Under the pieces are notes generated by a model. It was not told the DNA's origin and ran no database searches. It saw only the letters and a list, made by a program, of their open reading frames with translations. The position numbers and the translations under genes were made by a program. Shown piece by piece: positions 18,984 to 29,141 of a stretch of DNA of 64,000 nt; position 1 is the first letter of the stretch, and every line of letters starts with the position of its first letter. The stretch spans positions 1 through 64,000 of the forward strand of contig CAWFMD010000005.1 in NCBI GenBank assembly GCA_963816975.1. Direction: 5' to 3'. The stretch is from DASRIA01 sp963816975. GTDB lineage: Bacteria; Actinomycetota; Thermoleophilia; Solirubrobacterales; JBBDJG01.

Positions 18984-20353
18984 TTGCCGCTCAAGTTCTT
19001 GGCCGTCACGGCTGCGGTCGTGGCATTCCTCGGCAGCGAGGTGACCCGGTCGCCCGGGGCCGTCGAAGCCGCCAAACCGAAAGCGGCGTGCGACAAGGTC
19101 GCTTCGCCGCTCGGGTCGAACAGCAACTCGGGCACAGTCACAAATCCGTACCTGACGGTCGACAAGCTCGCCGGCTCGCTGCGCTCCGGGCAGACCGGGT
19201 GCCTGCGCGCGGGCGTCTACCAGCGCGACGTGGAGGTGAAGAAGGGCGGGTCCTTCACCGCGCCCATCACGATCATGAGCTACCCCGGCGAGCGCGCCAC
19301 CGTGCTCGGCCGCCTGTACGTGAACGATCGCGCGAACAACGTCGTCCTCCAGCAGCTCGACCTGGACGGGTACAACCGTGCGCGCCTGCCCAGCCCGACT
19401 GTCAACGGGGACAACGTCGCGTTCCGTGACAACGACATAACGAACCGGAACACGTCGATCTGCTTCGTGCTCGGCTCCCGGGAGTATGGCCGCGCCCGCG
19501 GCACCGTGATCGAGCGAAATCGGATCCACAACTGCGGGCAGCTGCCTGCGACGAACCACCATCACGGCATCTATGTGGAGGCCTCCGACGGGGCCCGCAT
19601 CACCGACAACTGGATCTACGACAACGCGGACCGTGGCGTGCAGCTGTTTCCCGACGCGCAGAAGACCTATGTCGCGCGCAACGTGATCGACGGCAACGGG
19701 CAGGGAGTCGTCGTCTCGCGCACCTCCGCGCTGAACGTGATCGAGAACAACGTCATCTCCAACCCGGTCGTCCGCTACAACCTCGAGGACTTCGAGCTCA
19801 CGGGCAGCGGGCAACGTGGCCCGCCGCAACTGCCTGTGGAGCACCCGGCACGTCGGCAATCCGGCAGGTGTCCAGGCCCGCGCTCGCCTATCCCGCGGTG
19901 GAGAGCATCGTGATCGACCCGGGCTACGTGAACCGGGCCGCAAAGGACTTCCGCCTGCAACCCGGCAGCCCGTGCATCACCTTCCCCCTGATTCCCCAAG
20001 CCGCGCCCGCCACGGTCCGCAAGAAGCTGCGGCGGCCCGTGCGGCTCACCGTGGCCGCCGCATCGGTGCGCCCCGGGCAGCGTGTGCGGTTGCGTGCCCG
20101 GATACCCGGGAGCGAGCGCGCCGCAGCGGATGACGCCGTGCCGAAGGTCAGGCGCGACGGCCAGTGGTGGCGGGTTGGCACGATGCCGCTGCGCGACGAC
20201 GTCTACACCGCGAGCGTGCGCCTCGAGCAGGGGCGGCCGTGGCTGTCCTTCGGCCAGACTCGGATCTGGAGTGGACGCCGCATGTTGCGACTGCGCGCCC
20301 GTGTGAGGGGCGTCGGAGGCTCGAACCTGGCCATGGTGCGGATCGACCCGTAG
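18984..20353 (+). pseudogene. Secreted parallel beta-helix protein (pectate-lyase-like fold), frameshifted
   Basis: TTG start at 18984, ten bases after GGAAGGGAG. A signal peptide (MPLKFLAVTAAVVAFLG) is followed by right-handed beta-helix coils: NVVLQQLDLDGYN, DNDITNRNTSIC, IERNRIHNCGQLP, HHHGIYVEASDGARITDNWI and NVIENNVIS. The frame breaks near 19810 and again near 19880; the middle piece reads NCLWSTRHVGNPAG. It then resumes with YPAVESIVIDPGYVN and RLQPGSPCI, the usual end of the helix. The C-terminal ~110 residues form a separate beta-rich domain. The fold suggests polysaccharide binding or cleavage. The two breaks are probably indels. Confidence 0.7.
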
Positions 20354-20398
20354 CCGAACTCGGCCTCCGTCCGGGGGCGGCCATAGCGTGTCGAACGC

Positions 20399-22458
20399 GT
20401 GTTCGCTTCCGGTTCAGCATCCGCGTCCGCCGACGCACCCGCCTGGCTCACCGGGCTCAATCGCGAGCAGCGCGCGGCCGCCACGCACCCCGGCGGCCCG
20501 CTGCTGATCCTGGCCGGCGCCGGCACCGGCAAGACGACGACGCTGTGCGCGCGGGTGGCCTGGCTGGTCGCGGCGGCGCGCCGCCCGAGCGGATCCTGCT
20601 CCTCACCTTCACGCGCCGGGCGGCGCGGGAGATGCTCCAGCGCGCGCCGCGCGCTGATCGCCGATGGCGGCCGCGGCCGGCGGCGTGGTCGGCGGCACCT
20701 TCCACTCGGTGGCTCACCGCTTGTTGCGCCTGCACGCCGCGGCGCTGGGCTGGCGCCCGGCTTCGGCGGTGCTCGACGCCGGCGACGCGGCGGACCTGAT
20801 CGACATGGTCCGCGAGGAGCATGGGCACGCCGCAGAGCACGCGCCGCTTCCCGCAGAAAGGCACGCTGCTCGACCTCTACTCGCGCACGGTCAACGCCCA
20901 GCAGCCGCTGTCGGGCGTGTCGGCGGAGCACTTTCCGTGGTGCGCCGAGCACCTCGACGCGATGGCGGCGCTGTTCAAGGCCTACACGGCCCGCAAGCGC
21001 GCGCTGGGCGTGCTCGACCTCGACGACCTGCTGCTGTACTGGCGGGCGCTGGCCGGCGACGAGGTCGTCGGCCGCAGCATGCGGCGCGGTTCGACCACAT
21101 GCTGGTCGACGAGTACCAGGACGTCAACGGGCTGCAGGTCGAGATCGTCGCGGCACTGCGCGGGCGCGCGCTGCGACGTCACCGCGGTCGGCGACGACTG
21201 CAGGCGATCTACGGCTGTCGGGCCGCGTCCGCCGAGCACATCCTGGAGTTCCCGACGCACTTCCCCGACGCGGCGACCGTCACGCTGGAGCGCAACTACC
21301 GCTCGACCCAGCCGCATCCTCGACGTGGCGAACGCGGTCGCGGCCCAGGCCGACGAGGCGTTCCCGAAGCCGCTGCGCAGCGAGCGCACGGACGGCGAAC
21401 CGCCCGAGCTGTGTTCTGCCGCGACGAGGCGCAGGCAGGCCGCCGAGGTGTGCGACCGCGTTCTGGAGGCCCGCGAGCAGGGCATGGAGCTGCGCGAGCA
21501 GGCGGTGCTGAGCCGCACCGTCGCACGACACCGACCTGCTCGAGCTGGAGCTCACGCGCCGCGCGCATCCCGTACGTGAAGTACGGCGGGTTGCGCTACC
21601 TGGAGGCGGCGCACGTCAAGGACTTCATCGCGCTGCTGCGGCTCGCGGACAACCCGGGCGACGAGATCTCGTGGTTCCGACTGCTCCAGCTGCTCGAAGG
21701 TGTGGGTCCCGGCGACCGCGCGCCGGGCGCTGGACGCGCTGGTGGCCGGAGGGGCCGGCCACCAGCTCGCGCATTGGCCGGACGCGCGCGAGCGGCTGCC
21801 CGCCGCGGCTCGCGCGCGCGCCGACGCGGTCGTGGACGCCCTGCGCGAGACCCGGGCGCAGCCCAGCGCCGGCGCGCGCGCCGAGCGGCTGCGCGACGCG
21901 CTGGCACCGCTGATCGAGGCCCGCTACCCGGACGGCGCGCTGCGCCTGCACGACCTCGAGCAGCTGGTTGGCGCGGCGCGCGAGTCGGGCGCGGAGCTGC
22001 GGCACTTCGTCGGCGAGCTGGTGCTCGACCCTCCCCGGTCGAGCGGCGACCTGGCCGGCCCGCCGCACCTCGACGAGGACTACCTGGTGCTGTCCACGGT
22101 CCACTCGGCGAAGGGCCTCGAATGGCAGGCCGTGCACGTGCTGGCCCTCTACGACGGCAACTTCCCGGCCGACATGGCCGCCGGCTCCGAGCAGAGCATC
22201 GACGAGGAGCGCCGCCTCTTGTACGTCGCGTTGACGCGGGCGCGGCGCCAGCTGCGCCTGTACGTGCCGGTGCGCTACTACCACCGCCCGGCAGGCCGCG
22301 ACGACGCTCACGGCTACGGCAAGCCCTCGCGCTTCCTGACCGGCGAGGTGCAGGGGCTGTGTGAGGTCGTGCGGCCCGTGGAGGAGCAGGGCCGACTATC
22401 CGGCCCCGGCAGCGGGCCCCGGCGCATCACCGTCTCGGTCGACGCGCTGTTCGAGTAG
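20399..22458 (+). pseudogene. UvrD/Rep-type superfamily 1A DNA helicase, frame broken many times
   Basis: GTG start. It encodes an ATP-dependent 3'-5' helicase: Q-motif LNREQRAAATHP, Walker A ILAGAGTGKTTTL, motif Ia LLLTFTRRAAREM, GTFHSVAHRLLRLH, Walker B DHMLVDEYQDVN, motif IV LERNYRS, and the final motifs LSTVHSAKGLEWQAVHV and EERRLLYVALTRARR. The last ~250 residues (from 21700) are in one frame. Upstream the frame shifts about eight times between 20580 and 21710 without losing conserved motifs. The first break fits loss of one G in a GCGGCG run. It therefore looks like base-level error in the sequence. Confidence 0.8.
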
Positions 22459-22532
22459 GCGCCGCGGGCCGCGCGACCGCGGGAGGGTACGCTCGCGGCG
22501 CACCCAGCCGACCGTTCGACAGGAGGCCCCAC

Positions 22533-23385
22533 ATGGATTTCCAGGAGATCCGCTACGAGATCGCCGATCACATACTGACGATCACGCTCGACCGGCCCGA
22601 CCGGCTGAACGCGTTCACGCCCACGATGGGGCGCGAGCTGATCGCGGCGTTCGACCGCGCCGACGCCGACGACGACGTGCGCGTGGTGATCGTGACCGGT
22701 GCGGGCCGCGGCTTCTGCGCCGGCGCCGACCTGGGCGGGGGCGGTGACACGTTCGACTGGCGCGATCGCCAGGCCGGCGACGAGGTCCCGCGCGACACCG
22801 GCGGACAGGTGGCGCTGCGCATCTTCGACTCGGCGAAGCCCGTGATCGCCGCGATCAACGGCCCGGCAGTCGGGGTCGGCATCACCATGACGCTGCCGAT
22901 GGACGTCCGCCTGGTCGCCGACGGCGCCAAGCTCGGGTTCGTGTTCGCGCGCCGGGGGATCGTCCCGGAGGCGTGCTCGAGCTGGTTCCTGCCGCGCATC
23001 GTGGGGATTGCGCAGGCGATGGAATGGGTGGCGACCGGGCGCGTGTTCTCCGCCGAGGAGGCGCTCTCCGGCGGCCTCGTGCGCAGCGTGCACCCGGGCT
23101 CCGAGCTGCAGGGCGCGGCCCGTGCGCTCGCCACGGAGATCGCCGACGGCCGCGCCCGTTTCGGTCGCGCTTGCCCGCCGCCTGATGTGGACGATGCTGG
23201 GCGCCGCACACCCGATGGAGGCCCACCGCGCGGACTCCCGGGCGATGTTCGCGCGCGGGCAGTCCGCCGACGCGCGCGAGGGTGTCACCTCGTTCCTGGA
23301 GAAGCGGCAGCCGGAGTTCACCGACAGGGTGAGCGACGGGCTTCCCGAGGTGTTCCCGCAGCGCGCCGCGCCGGTGTTCTCGTGA
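22533..23385 (+). pseudogene. Enoyl-CoA hydratase/isomerase family protein, one frameshift
   Basis: A crotonase-fold enzyme of about 283 residues. Conserved features are ITLDRPDRLNAFTPTM, TGAGRGFCAGADL (oxyanion hole) and INGPAVGVGITMTLPMDVRL, with the catalytic-side loop GFVFARRGIVPEACSSWFL. The frame is intact to about 23155, then lacks one base: the continuation ALARRLMWTMLGAAHPMEAH to the stop at 23385 is in another frame. The likely role is hydration or isomerisation of acyl-CoA in fatty acid or side-chain catabolism. An AGGAGG site precedes the ATG. Confidence 0.8.
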
Positions 23386-23401
23386 GCGGCTCGGCGCGCG
23401 A

Positions 23402-23475
23402 TGCCGGAGGAGGGACTCGAACCCCCGACACGCGGATTATGATTCCGCTGCTCTAACCGACTGAGCTACTCCGGC
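23402..23475 (-). tRNA. tRNA-Met (anticodon CAT, elongator type)
   Basis: The minus-strand cloverleaf has acceptor stem GCCGGAG/CTCCGGC with discriminator A. The D arm contains AGCTCAGTCGGTTAGAGC. The anticodon stem GCGGA/TCCGC encloses ATCATAA (anticodon CAT), and the T loop is TTCGAGT. The fully paired first acceptor position argues against an initiator tRNA. An Ile2 (lysidine) tRNA cannot be excluded by eye. Confidence 0.93.
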
Positions 23476-23584
23476 CGGGAGGGGCAAGCCTAGCAAGGGG
23501 TGGGCGGCGCTCAGGACCACTCGCCGACTCCGCGCACGAGATGCTCACGACGTGCGTCGGCGCTCCCGAAGAGCTCTCAGAAAC

Positions 23585-24007
23585 GTGCAAACCGTGGAAT
23601 CGACCCAGCCCGCGAACGTCGCGCTCGTACGTCGTCTGTACGAGGCCTTCGACGAGCGCGACCTCGACGCGATGATCGCGCTCACCGGTCCCGGGCTGGA
23701 GTTCTTTCCCCCGGTGACCGCCTCCATGGTCGAGCGCAGCGAGCCCTATCTCGGGCACGATGGGCTGCGGCGCTACTTCGAGGACGCCGCCCGCGTGTGG
23801 AAGCAGCTCGACATCATTCCCCACGAGTACCACGATCTGGGAGACCGGGTGCTCGTGTTCGGCCGTGTCTACGCGCGCGGGGAGGGTGGCTACATCTCCG
23901 ATTCGCCGGCCGCCTGGCTGTGGCGGGTCGAAGGCGAGCTGATCACCTGGGGCCGGGTGTTCACGAGTCGCGCCGAAGCGCTGCAGGCAGCGGGCCTCGG
24001 GTCCTAG
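23585..24007 (+). CDS. NTF2-like (SnoaL-type) protein
   Basis: About 140 residues with the NTF2-like fold pattern: NVALVRRLYEAFDERDLDAM at the start, then GHDGLRRYFEDAARVW, a beta-sheet run (VLVFGRVYARGEGG) and LWRVEGELITWGRVFTSR. This fold covers isomerases, hydrolases and binding proteins, so no reaction can be assigned. The start is uncertain; GTG at 23552, 23585 or 23594 could serve, and I chose the one nearest the conserved helix. Confidence 0.65.
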   Translation: MQTVESTQPANVALVRRLYEAFDERDLDAMIALTGPGLEFFPPVTASMVERSEPYLGHDGLRRYFEDAARVWKQLDIIPHEYHDLGDRVLVFGRVYARGEGGYISDSPAAWLWRVEGELITWGRVFTSRAEALQAAGLGS

Positions 24008-24025
24008 AATGGCGCCAGTTCGCTC

Positions 24026-24946
24026 GTGAGCTCCGATCACACAATGCTCGAGGCCGTGCCCAACGTCAGCGAGGGCCGCGACGACGCCTGCATCGCCGCC
24101 TGCCGTCGCGCGCTCGGGTCGCACGGGTGCAGCCTGCTCGACGTCCACTCGGACGCCGACCACAACCGCAGTGTCTTCACGCTCGTGGGCGGCCCGCAGG
24201 AGCTCGCCGACTCCCTGCTCGCCGCGGCGCGCACGGCGGTCGACCACGTCGACATTCGCATGCACGAAGGGGCTCACCCGTGCATCGGTGCGCTCGACGT
24301 CGTGCCGATCGCCTATCTGCGCGAGGACGATCGCGAGCTGGCCCACGACGAGGCGCTGAGCGTCGCCAACCGCCTCGCGGCGGAGCTGGACCTGCCCGTC
24401 TTCATATACGGAGAGCTGGCCACCGCGGACCACCGGCGCGAGCGCTCGTTCTTCCGCGAGGGTGGCGTGAACGCGCTGTCCGCACGGATGGCCGCTGGTG
24501 AGCTGGCGCCGGACTTCGGGCCGGCGCGGCTGCATCCCACCGCCGGCGCGGCACTCGTGGGCGCGCGGCCGCCGCTGGTCGCGTTCAACGTCGAGCTCGG
24601 CACCGGCGACGTCGAGATCGCGAGGCAGATCGCGGCCAAGGTCCGCGAGGCAAATGGGGGCCTGGTGGGAGTGCGGGCGATCGGCGTGAAGCTCGCGACC
24701 CGCGGGGTGGCACAGGTCTCGACCAACGTGCAGGACCCGTTTGCGGTGCCCCTGGCCCAAGTGCTCGAGGCGGTGCGCGCCGCGGCCGCCGCGCTGGACA
24801 CCTCGGTGGGCGTCGCGGAGCTCGTGGGGCTGGCGCCGGCGGCGGCGCTCGAGGGCTTTCCGCCGGACGTCGAGCTGCGCGGCTTCGACGAGCGCCGGCA
24901 CGTCCTCGAGAACCGCGTGCCGCGCGCGCCCGCGCGGCGCATATAA
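24026..24946 (+). CDS. ftcD: Glutamate formimidoyltransferase
   Basis: A 306-residue formiminotransferase, the N-terminal and middle domains of FTCD. It carries formimino-glutamate + THF chemistry in histidine breakdown and one-carbon metabolism. Diagnostic features are EAVPNVSEGRDDACIAACRR at the start, DVHSDADHNRSVFTLVG, the catalytic-region HEGAHPCIGALDVVPIAY and VFIYGELA. The cyclodeaminase domain is absent, as in single-domain bacterial forms. GTG start 24026. It is followed closely by a small membrane protein gene and an MBL hydrolase, probably in one transcript. Confidence 0.92.
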   Translation: MSSDHTMLEAVPNVSEGRDDACIAACRRALGSHGCSLLDVHSDADHNRSVFTLVGGPQELADSLLAAARTAVDHVDIRMHEGAHPCIGALDVVPIAYLREDDRELAHDEALSVANRLAAELDLPVFIYGELATADHRRERSFFREGGVNALSARMAAGELAPDFGPARLHPTAGAALVGARPPLVAFNVELGTGDVEIARQIAAKVREANGGLVGVRAIGVKLATRGVAQVSTNVQDPFAVPLAQVLEAVRAAAAALDTSVGVAELVGLAPAAALEGFPPDVELRGFDERRHVLENRVPRAPARRI

Positions 24947-24953
24947 CTCAGCC

Positions 24954-25295
24954 ATGGCTGCCCAGCGCAGACGGCGCAAGCACCGCGGCACCCAGGCCGG
25001 AGTCGTGCGCCCCGACCGGCGCTCGCGGCCGCGCACCCGCGGCCAGGTCCGCCAGTCATCCGAGCAGCGCCGCAGGGAGAAGCAGAACGCTCCACCCACC
25101 TGGCGCGGCGCGATCACGCGCGGCGGGATCGCGGCCGCAAGCCTGTTTGCCCTGCTCGTGCTGTTGCTGAAGGCCCCGGTCGGGGGCGCCGTCGGCCTGG
25201 CGCTGATGGCGGGCCTGATCTACACGCCCGCCTTCCATGCGATCGATACGTTCGCCTACCGCCGCCGCATGCGCAAGCGGGAGCAACAGAAATGA
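24954..25295 (+). CDS. Small basic membrane protein
   Basis: 113 residues. The first ~50 are strongly basic (AAQRRRRKHRGTQAG and RRSRPRTRGQVRQ), then come two hydrophobic segments (AAASLFALLVLLLKAP and GAVGLALMAGLIYTPAF) and a basic tail (RRRMRKREQQK). The charge pattern suggests both termini are cytoplasmic. No family recognised. ATGA overlap with the next gene implies coupled translation. Confidence 0.7.
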   Translation: MAAQRRRRKHRGTQAGVVRPDRRSRPRTRGQVRQSSEQRRREKQNAPPTWRGAITRGGIAAASLFALLVLLLKAPVGGAVGLALMAGLIYTPAFHAIDTFAYRRRMRKREQQK

Positions 25296-25942
25296 TGGAT
25301 GTCGGGATGCTCACCGTCGGCCCCGTCGCCGAGAACTGCTTCATCGCCCGCCTCGACGGGTCGGACCGCGCCGTGATCTTCGACCCGGGCGACGAGCCCG
25401 ACCGGATCCTCGGCGCGGTCGCCGAGTCGGGGCTCACGGTGGAGGCGGTGCTGCTCACCCATACCCACTTCGACCATGTGGGCGCGGTGGCTCCCGTGGC
25501 GCGCGCGACCGGCGCGCCGGTGTACGTCTCCGAGATCGAGCGCCCCGTGCTGGCCGACATCATGCGCTACGTACCGTTTCCCGGGATTGGGCCTTTCGAG
25601 AGCTACGAGGCCGACCACACGCTGAGCGGTGGGGAGCAACTCGAGATCGCGGGCATGGCGATCGACGTGCTGTTCACGCCCGGGCACAGCCCCGGGCATC
25701 TGACCTTCTCGATTCCCTCCGAGCGCGCGGCCTTCTCGGGCGACGTCCTGTTCCAGGGCTCCGTCGGGCGGACCGACCTGCCGGGCGGCGACTGGGGCAC
25801 GCTGCTCGCATCCATCGCCGGCCTGGTGGAATCGCTGCCGCAGGAGACGACGCTGTATCCGGGCCACATGGGCGTCACCACGCTGGGCGCCGAGCGGCGC
25901 ACGAACCCGTTCCTGGCGGAGCTGGCGGCGGGCGGATCTTGA
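25292..25942 (+). CDS. MBL-fold metallo-hydrolase (glyoxalase II-like)
   Basis: A 216-residue metallo-beta-lactamase-fold protein. The metal site reads LTHTHFDHVG (HxHxDH), a second His follows in TPGHSPGHLTF, an Asp in FSGDVLFQGSVGRTD, and a last His in YPGHMGVTT. This arrangement is that of hydroxyacylglutathione hydrolase-like enzymes common in actinobacteria, which cleave thioesters. The true substrate is unknown. It starts 4 bases inside the previous gene. Confidence 0.9.
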   Translation: MMDVGMLTVGPVAENCFIARLDGSDRAVIFDPGDEPDRILGAVAESGLTVEAVLLTHTHFDHVGAVAPVARATGAPVYVSEIERPVLADIMRYVPFPGIGPFESYEADHTLSGGEQLEIAGMAIDVLFTPGHSPGHLTFSIPSERAAFSGDVLFQGSVGRTDLPGGDWGTLLASIAGLVESLPQETTLYPGHMGVTTLGAERRTNPFLAELAAGGS

Positions 25943-26032
25943 GGAAATCGTGAGCAAACCTTGAGGCGGTGGCTGCCCGGCGGGCCCGCGCCGCGCAGGG
26001 TCCGGCGCCCCGTCGCGGAAGAAGTCCCCTAG

Positions 26033-27313
26033 ATGGCTGCGAAGCACCAAGCTCCCCGCGGGACCTACGACCTGCTCCCGGGCCGGGCAGCCCTGCGGGG
26101 CGAGATCTTGTCCGAGGCCCGGCGGCTGCTGCGGGGAGCCGGATTCGGCCAGATCGACACGCCCACGTTCGAGGACTCCGACCTGTTCGTACGGACCGTT
26201 GGGGCGGCCACCGACATCGTCAGGAAGGAGATGTACGGGTTCGAGGACCGCGGCGGCCGCTCCCTCACGCTGCGCCCGGAGGGAACCGCGCCCGTGTGCC
26301 GCGCCTACCTCGAACACGGGATGCACAAGCTTCCGCAGCCGGTGAAGCTCTGGTACACGGGGCCGATGTTCCGCTACGAGGCGCCCCAGTCCGGGCGCTA
26401 CCGCCAGCACAGCCAGGTCGGCGCGGAGACGATCGGCTCCGACGACCCCGCGGTCGACGCCGAGCTGATCGACCTGCTCGCGCACCTGTACGCGCGGCTC
26501 GGCCTGCCGGCGGCGCGCCTGCACCTGACGAGCATCGGCGACCCGGGCTCGCGCGCCGAGTACACCCGTGAGCTGCGCGAGTTCCTGCTCAGCCATGACG
26601 TGTTCGACCCGGACCAGCGCGCTCGGATCGAGATCAACCCGATGCGCGCCTTCGACTGGGACGCGCCCGGGATCGTGGCTGTCACGGAAGCGGCGCCGAA
26701 GATGATCGAGCGGCTGTCCGACGCAGACGCCGAGCACTTCGACGAGGTGCGCCGGCTGCTCGACGGGGCGGGCATCGACTACGAGCTGGATTCCCGCTTG
26801 GTACGCGGTCTGGACTACTACACGCGCACGGTATTCGAGTTCAGGTCCGATCAACTCGGCGCGCAGAGCGGGATCGGCGGTGGCGGGCGCTACGACGGTC
26901 TGATCGAGCAGCTGGGCGGGCCGCCGACGCCGGGCGCCGGATGGGCGACCGGCCTCGAGCGGATCGAGCAGGTGCTGGCCGAGACCCGCGCGGAGGGCGC
27001 CGAGCAGGAGGCGGCGCGCGGCGACGGGCCCCAGTTCCTGTTCATCGTCAGCGAGCCGCAGGCCGGCCCGCGCCTGTTCCGGGCGGTTTCGGAGCTGCGC
27101 GAGGAGGGCTTCGGAGCGACGCTGGACCTCGGGTCGCGCTCCCTCAAGGCTCAGATGCGGCAGGCCGAGCGGCTCGGAGCGCCGTGGGTCGTGATCGTCG
27201 GTCCGCAGGAGTGGGAGCGATCGGCGGCGGCGGTGCGCGACATGACCCGCCGCGAGCAGGACGAGGTGCCGCTCTCCCGGCTCAGGCAGGAGTTGCTGAG
27301 ACGTGCCCGCTGA
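26033..27313 (+). CDS. hisS: Histidyl-tRNA synthetase
   Basis: A 426-residue class II synthetase that charges tRNA-His. It starts APRGTYDLLPGRAALR. Motif 2 contains GPMFRYEAPQSGRYRQ followed by QVGAETIGSDDP. The histidine-binding GLDYYTRTVFEF and motif 3 (GGGGRYDGLIEQLGG, then GWATGLERI) are all present. The C-terminal anticodon-binding domain runs from about residue 335. The length is normal. It overlaps aspS by 11 bases, so the two synthetases are co-expressed. Confidence 0.96.
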   Translation: MAAKHQAPRGTYDLLPGRAALRGEILSEARRLLRGAGFGQIDTPTFEDSDLFVRTVGAATDIVRKEMYGFEDRGGRSLTLRPEGTAPVCRAYLEHGMHKLPQPVKLWYTGPMFRYEAPQSGRYRQHSQVGAETIGSDDPAVDAELIDLLAHLYARLGLPAARLHLTSIGDPGSRAEYTRELREFLLSHDVFDPDQRARIEINPMRAFDWDAPGIVAVTEAAPKMIERLSDADAEHFDEVRRLLDGAGIDYELDSRLVRGLDYYTRTVFEFRSDQLGAQSGIGGGGRYDGLIEQLGGPPTPGAGWATGLERIEQVLAETRAEGAEQEAARGDGPQFLFIVSEPQAGPRLFRAVSELREEGFGATLDLGSRSLKAQMRQAERLGAPWVVIVGPQEWERSAAAVRDMTRREQDEVPLSRLRQELLRRAR

Positions 27314-29117
27314 CGGCGCGTCCTCGCTGCCGCCGCCCCGGGCCAACGGCTATCGGGACGCCTGGTGCGGCCAGATGTCGCCGGCGCGGATCGGCGACGA
27401 GGTGCGGGTCGCCGGTTGGGTCCACCGCCGCCGGGACCACGGCGGCCTCGTGTTCGTGGACCTGCGCGATCGCACCGGCCTGCTGCAGGTGGTGCTCAAC
27501 CCCGAGACCGCGCCCGCGGCGCACGCGCGCTCCCACGACCTGCGCTCGGAGTGGGTGATCTCGGTGAGCGGCGAGATCGTGCCGCGCTCGGCGGAGACGG
27601 TCAATCGCGACATGGCCACCGGAGAGGTGGAGCTGCGCGTCGCGGACTTCGAGGTGTTGGGCACGGCCGAGACCCCGCCCTTCCCGATCGACGAGGAGAC
27701 GCAGGTGGACGAGGCGCTGCGACTGCGCCACCGCTACCTCGATTTGCGGCGGGAGCCGATGCAGCGGTCCCTCGAGCTGCGCCATCGCGTCACGCAGGCG
27801 ATCCGCGCCTACCTGGACGACGTCGGCTTCCTGGACCTCGAGACCCCGATCCTGACCCGCTCGACGCCCGAGGGCGCCCGCGATTTCGTGGTGCCGAGCC
27901 GCATGCAACGCGGCACCTTCTATGCGCTGCCGCAATCGCCGCAGCTCTTCAAGCAGCTCCTGATGATCGCCGGGTTCGAGCGCTACTACCAGATCGCGCG
28001 CTGCTTCCGCGACGAGGCGCTGCGCGCGGATCGCCAGCTCGAGTTCACCCAGCTGGACATCGAGATGGCGTTCGTCACCGAGCAGGACGTGATGGCCGTC
28101 ACCGAGGCTGTGATCTGCGCCGCGTTCGCGGCCGGCGGCGTGGACCTGCAGCCGCCGTTCCCGCGCATGCCCTATGACGACGCGATTGCGCGATTCGGCA
28201 CCGATCGTCCCGACGCGCGGTTCGGGCTGGAGATCCGCGACCTCGGCGATTCCTTGCAGGGCACCGGGTTCAAGGTGTTTCGCGGGGTGCTCGACCGGGG
28301 CGGCGCCGTGCGCGGGATCAACGCGGGCGCGCAGGAGCTGTCGCGCGCCGAGCTCGACAAGCTGATCGAGTTCGCGCAGGGCCAAGGCGCAGGGGGCCTC
28401 GTGTGGGCATACGTCGAGCCCGACGGCGGCTGGCGTTCGCCTGTCGCCAAGTTCCTGTCCGACGAGGAGCGCGCCGCGATCGGGGCTGCGCTCGACGCCG
28501 CCCCCGCGGACCTGCTGCTGCTGGTCGCCGACGACGCGGGAGTCGCGGCGCAGACGCTCGGCGCGCTGCGGCTGGAGTTGGCGAAGCGGTTCGGCCTGAT
28601 CGGGGCGGGCGCCTGGCGGCCGTTGTGGGTAACCGACTTCCCGCTGGTCGAGTGGAACGACGAGGAGGGCCGCTGGCAGGCGCTGCATCACCCGTTCACC
28701 TCTCCCACGGAGGAATCGCTCGAGCTGCTCGAGGCAGACCCGGCGGCCGCGCGGGCGCGCGCCTACGACCTGGTGCTGAACGGAACCGAGCTGGGAGGCG
28801 GGAGCATCAGGATCAACCGGCCCGAGGTCCAGTACCGCGTGCTCGAGGCGCTGGGCATCGACCGGGCGCGGGCGGATCAGCGGTTCGGCTTCCTGATCGA
28901 GGCGCTCAAGCACGGGGCACCACCACACGGCGGCATCGCGTTCGGCCTCGACCGCATCGTGGCGCTGCTCGCCGGGCGGGAATCCATCAGGGACGTGATC
29001 GCGTTCCCGAAGACCGCCTCGGGCACGGACCCGCTCACGGGCGCCCCTGCGTCCCTCGAGCCGGAACAGCTGCGGGAGCTGGGAATCCGGGTGGAGCCGG
29101 GCAGCCCCCAACCCTGA
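27303..29117 (+). CDS. aspS: Aspartyl-tRNA synthetase, probably non-discriminating
   Basis: A 604-residue bacterial-type AspRS: OB-fold anticodon domain (VRVAGWVHRRRDHGGLVFVD), class II core with RCFRDEALRADRQLEFTQLD (motif 2), the GAD insertion, and motif 3 GGIAFGLDRIVALLAG. GTG start at 27303, inside hisS. His46 of the RRRDHGG loop matches the residue seen in non-discriminating AspRS, where discriminating enzymes have Leu. This suggests that Asp-tRNA(Asn) is made and then amidated by GatCAB (inference). The gene directly precedes 6S RNA. Confidence 0.96.
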   Translation: MPADGASSLPPPRANGYRDAWCGQMSPARIGDEVRVAGWVHRRRDHGGLVFVDLRDRTGLLQVVLNPETAPAAHARSHDLRSEWVISVSGEIVPRSAETVNRDMATGEVELRVADFEVLGTAETPPFPIDEETQVDEALRLRHRYLDLRREPMQRSLELRHRVTQAIRAYLDDVGFLDLETPILTRSTPEGARDFVVPSRMQRGTFYALPQSPQLFKQLLMIAGFERYYQIARCFRDEALRADRQLEFTQLDIEMAFVTEQDVMAVTEAVICAAFAAGGVDLQPPFPRMPYDDAIARFGTDRPDARFGLEIRDLGDSLQGTGFKVFRGVLDRGGAVRGINAGAQELSRAELDKLIEFAQGQGAGGLVWAYVEPDGGWRSPVAKFLSDEERAAIGAALDAAPADLLLLVADDAGVAAQTLGALRLELAKRFGLIGAGAWRPLWVTDFPLVEWNDEEGRWQALHHPFTSPTEESLELLEADPAAARARAYDLVLNGTELGGGSIRINRPEVQYRVLEALGIDRARADQRFGFLIEALKHGAPPHGGIAFGLDRIVALLAGRESIRDVIAFPKTASGTDPLTGAPASLEPEQLRELGIRVEPGSPQP

Positions 29118-29141
29118 GCAGGCCGGGCGGCGGGCTTGCAC

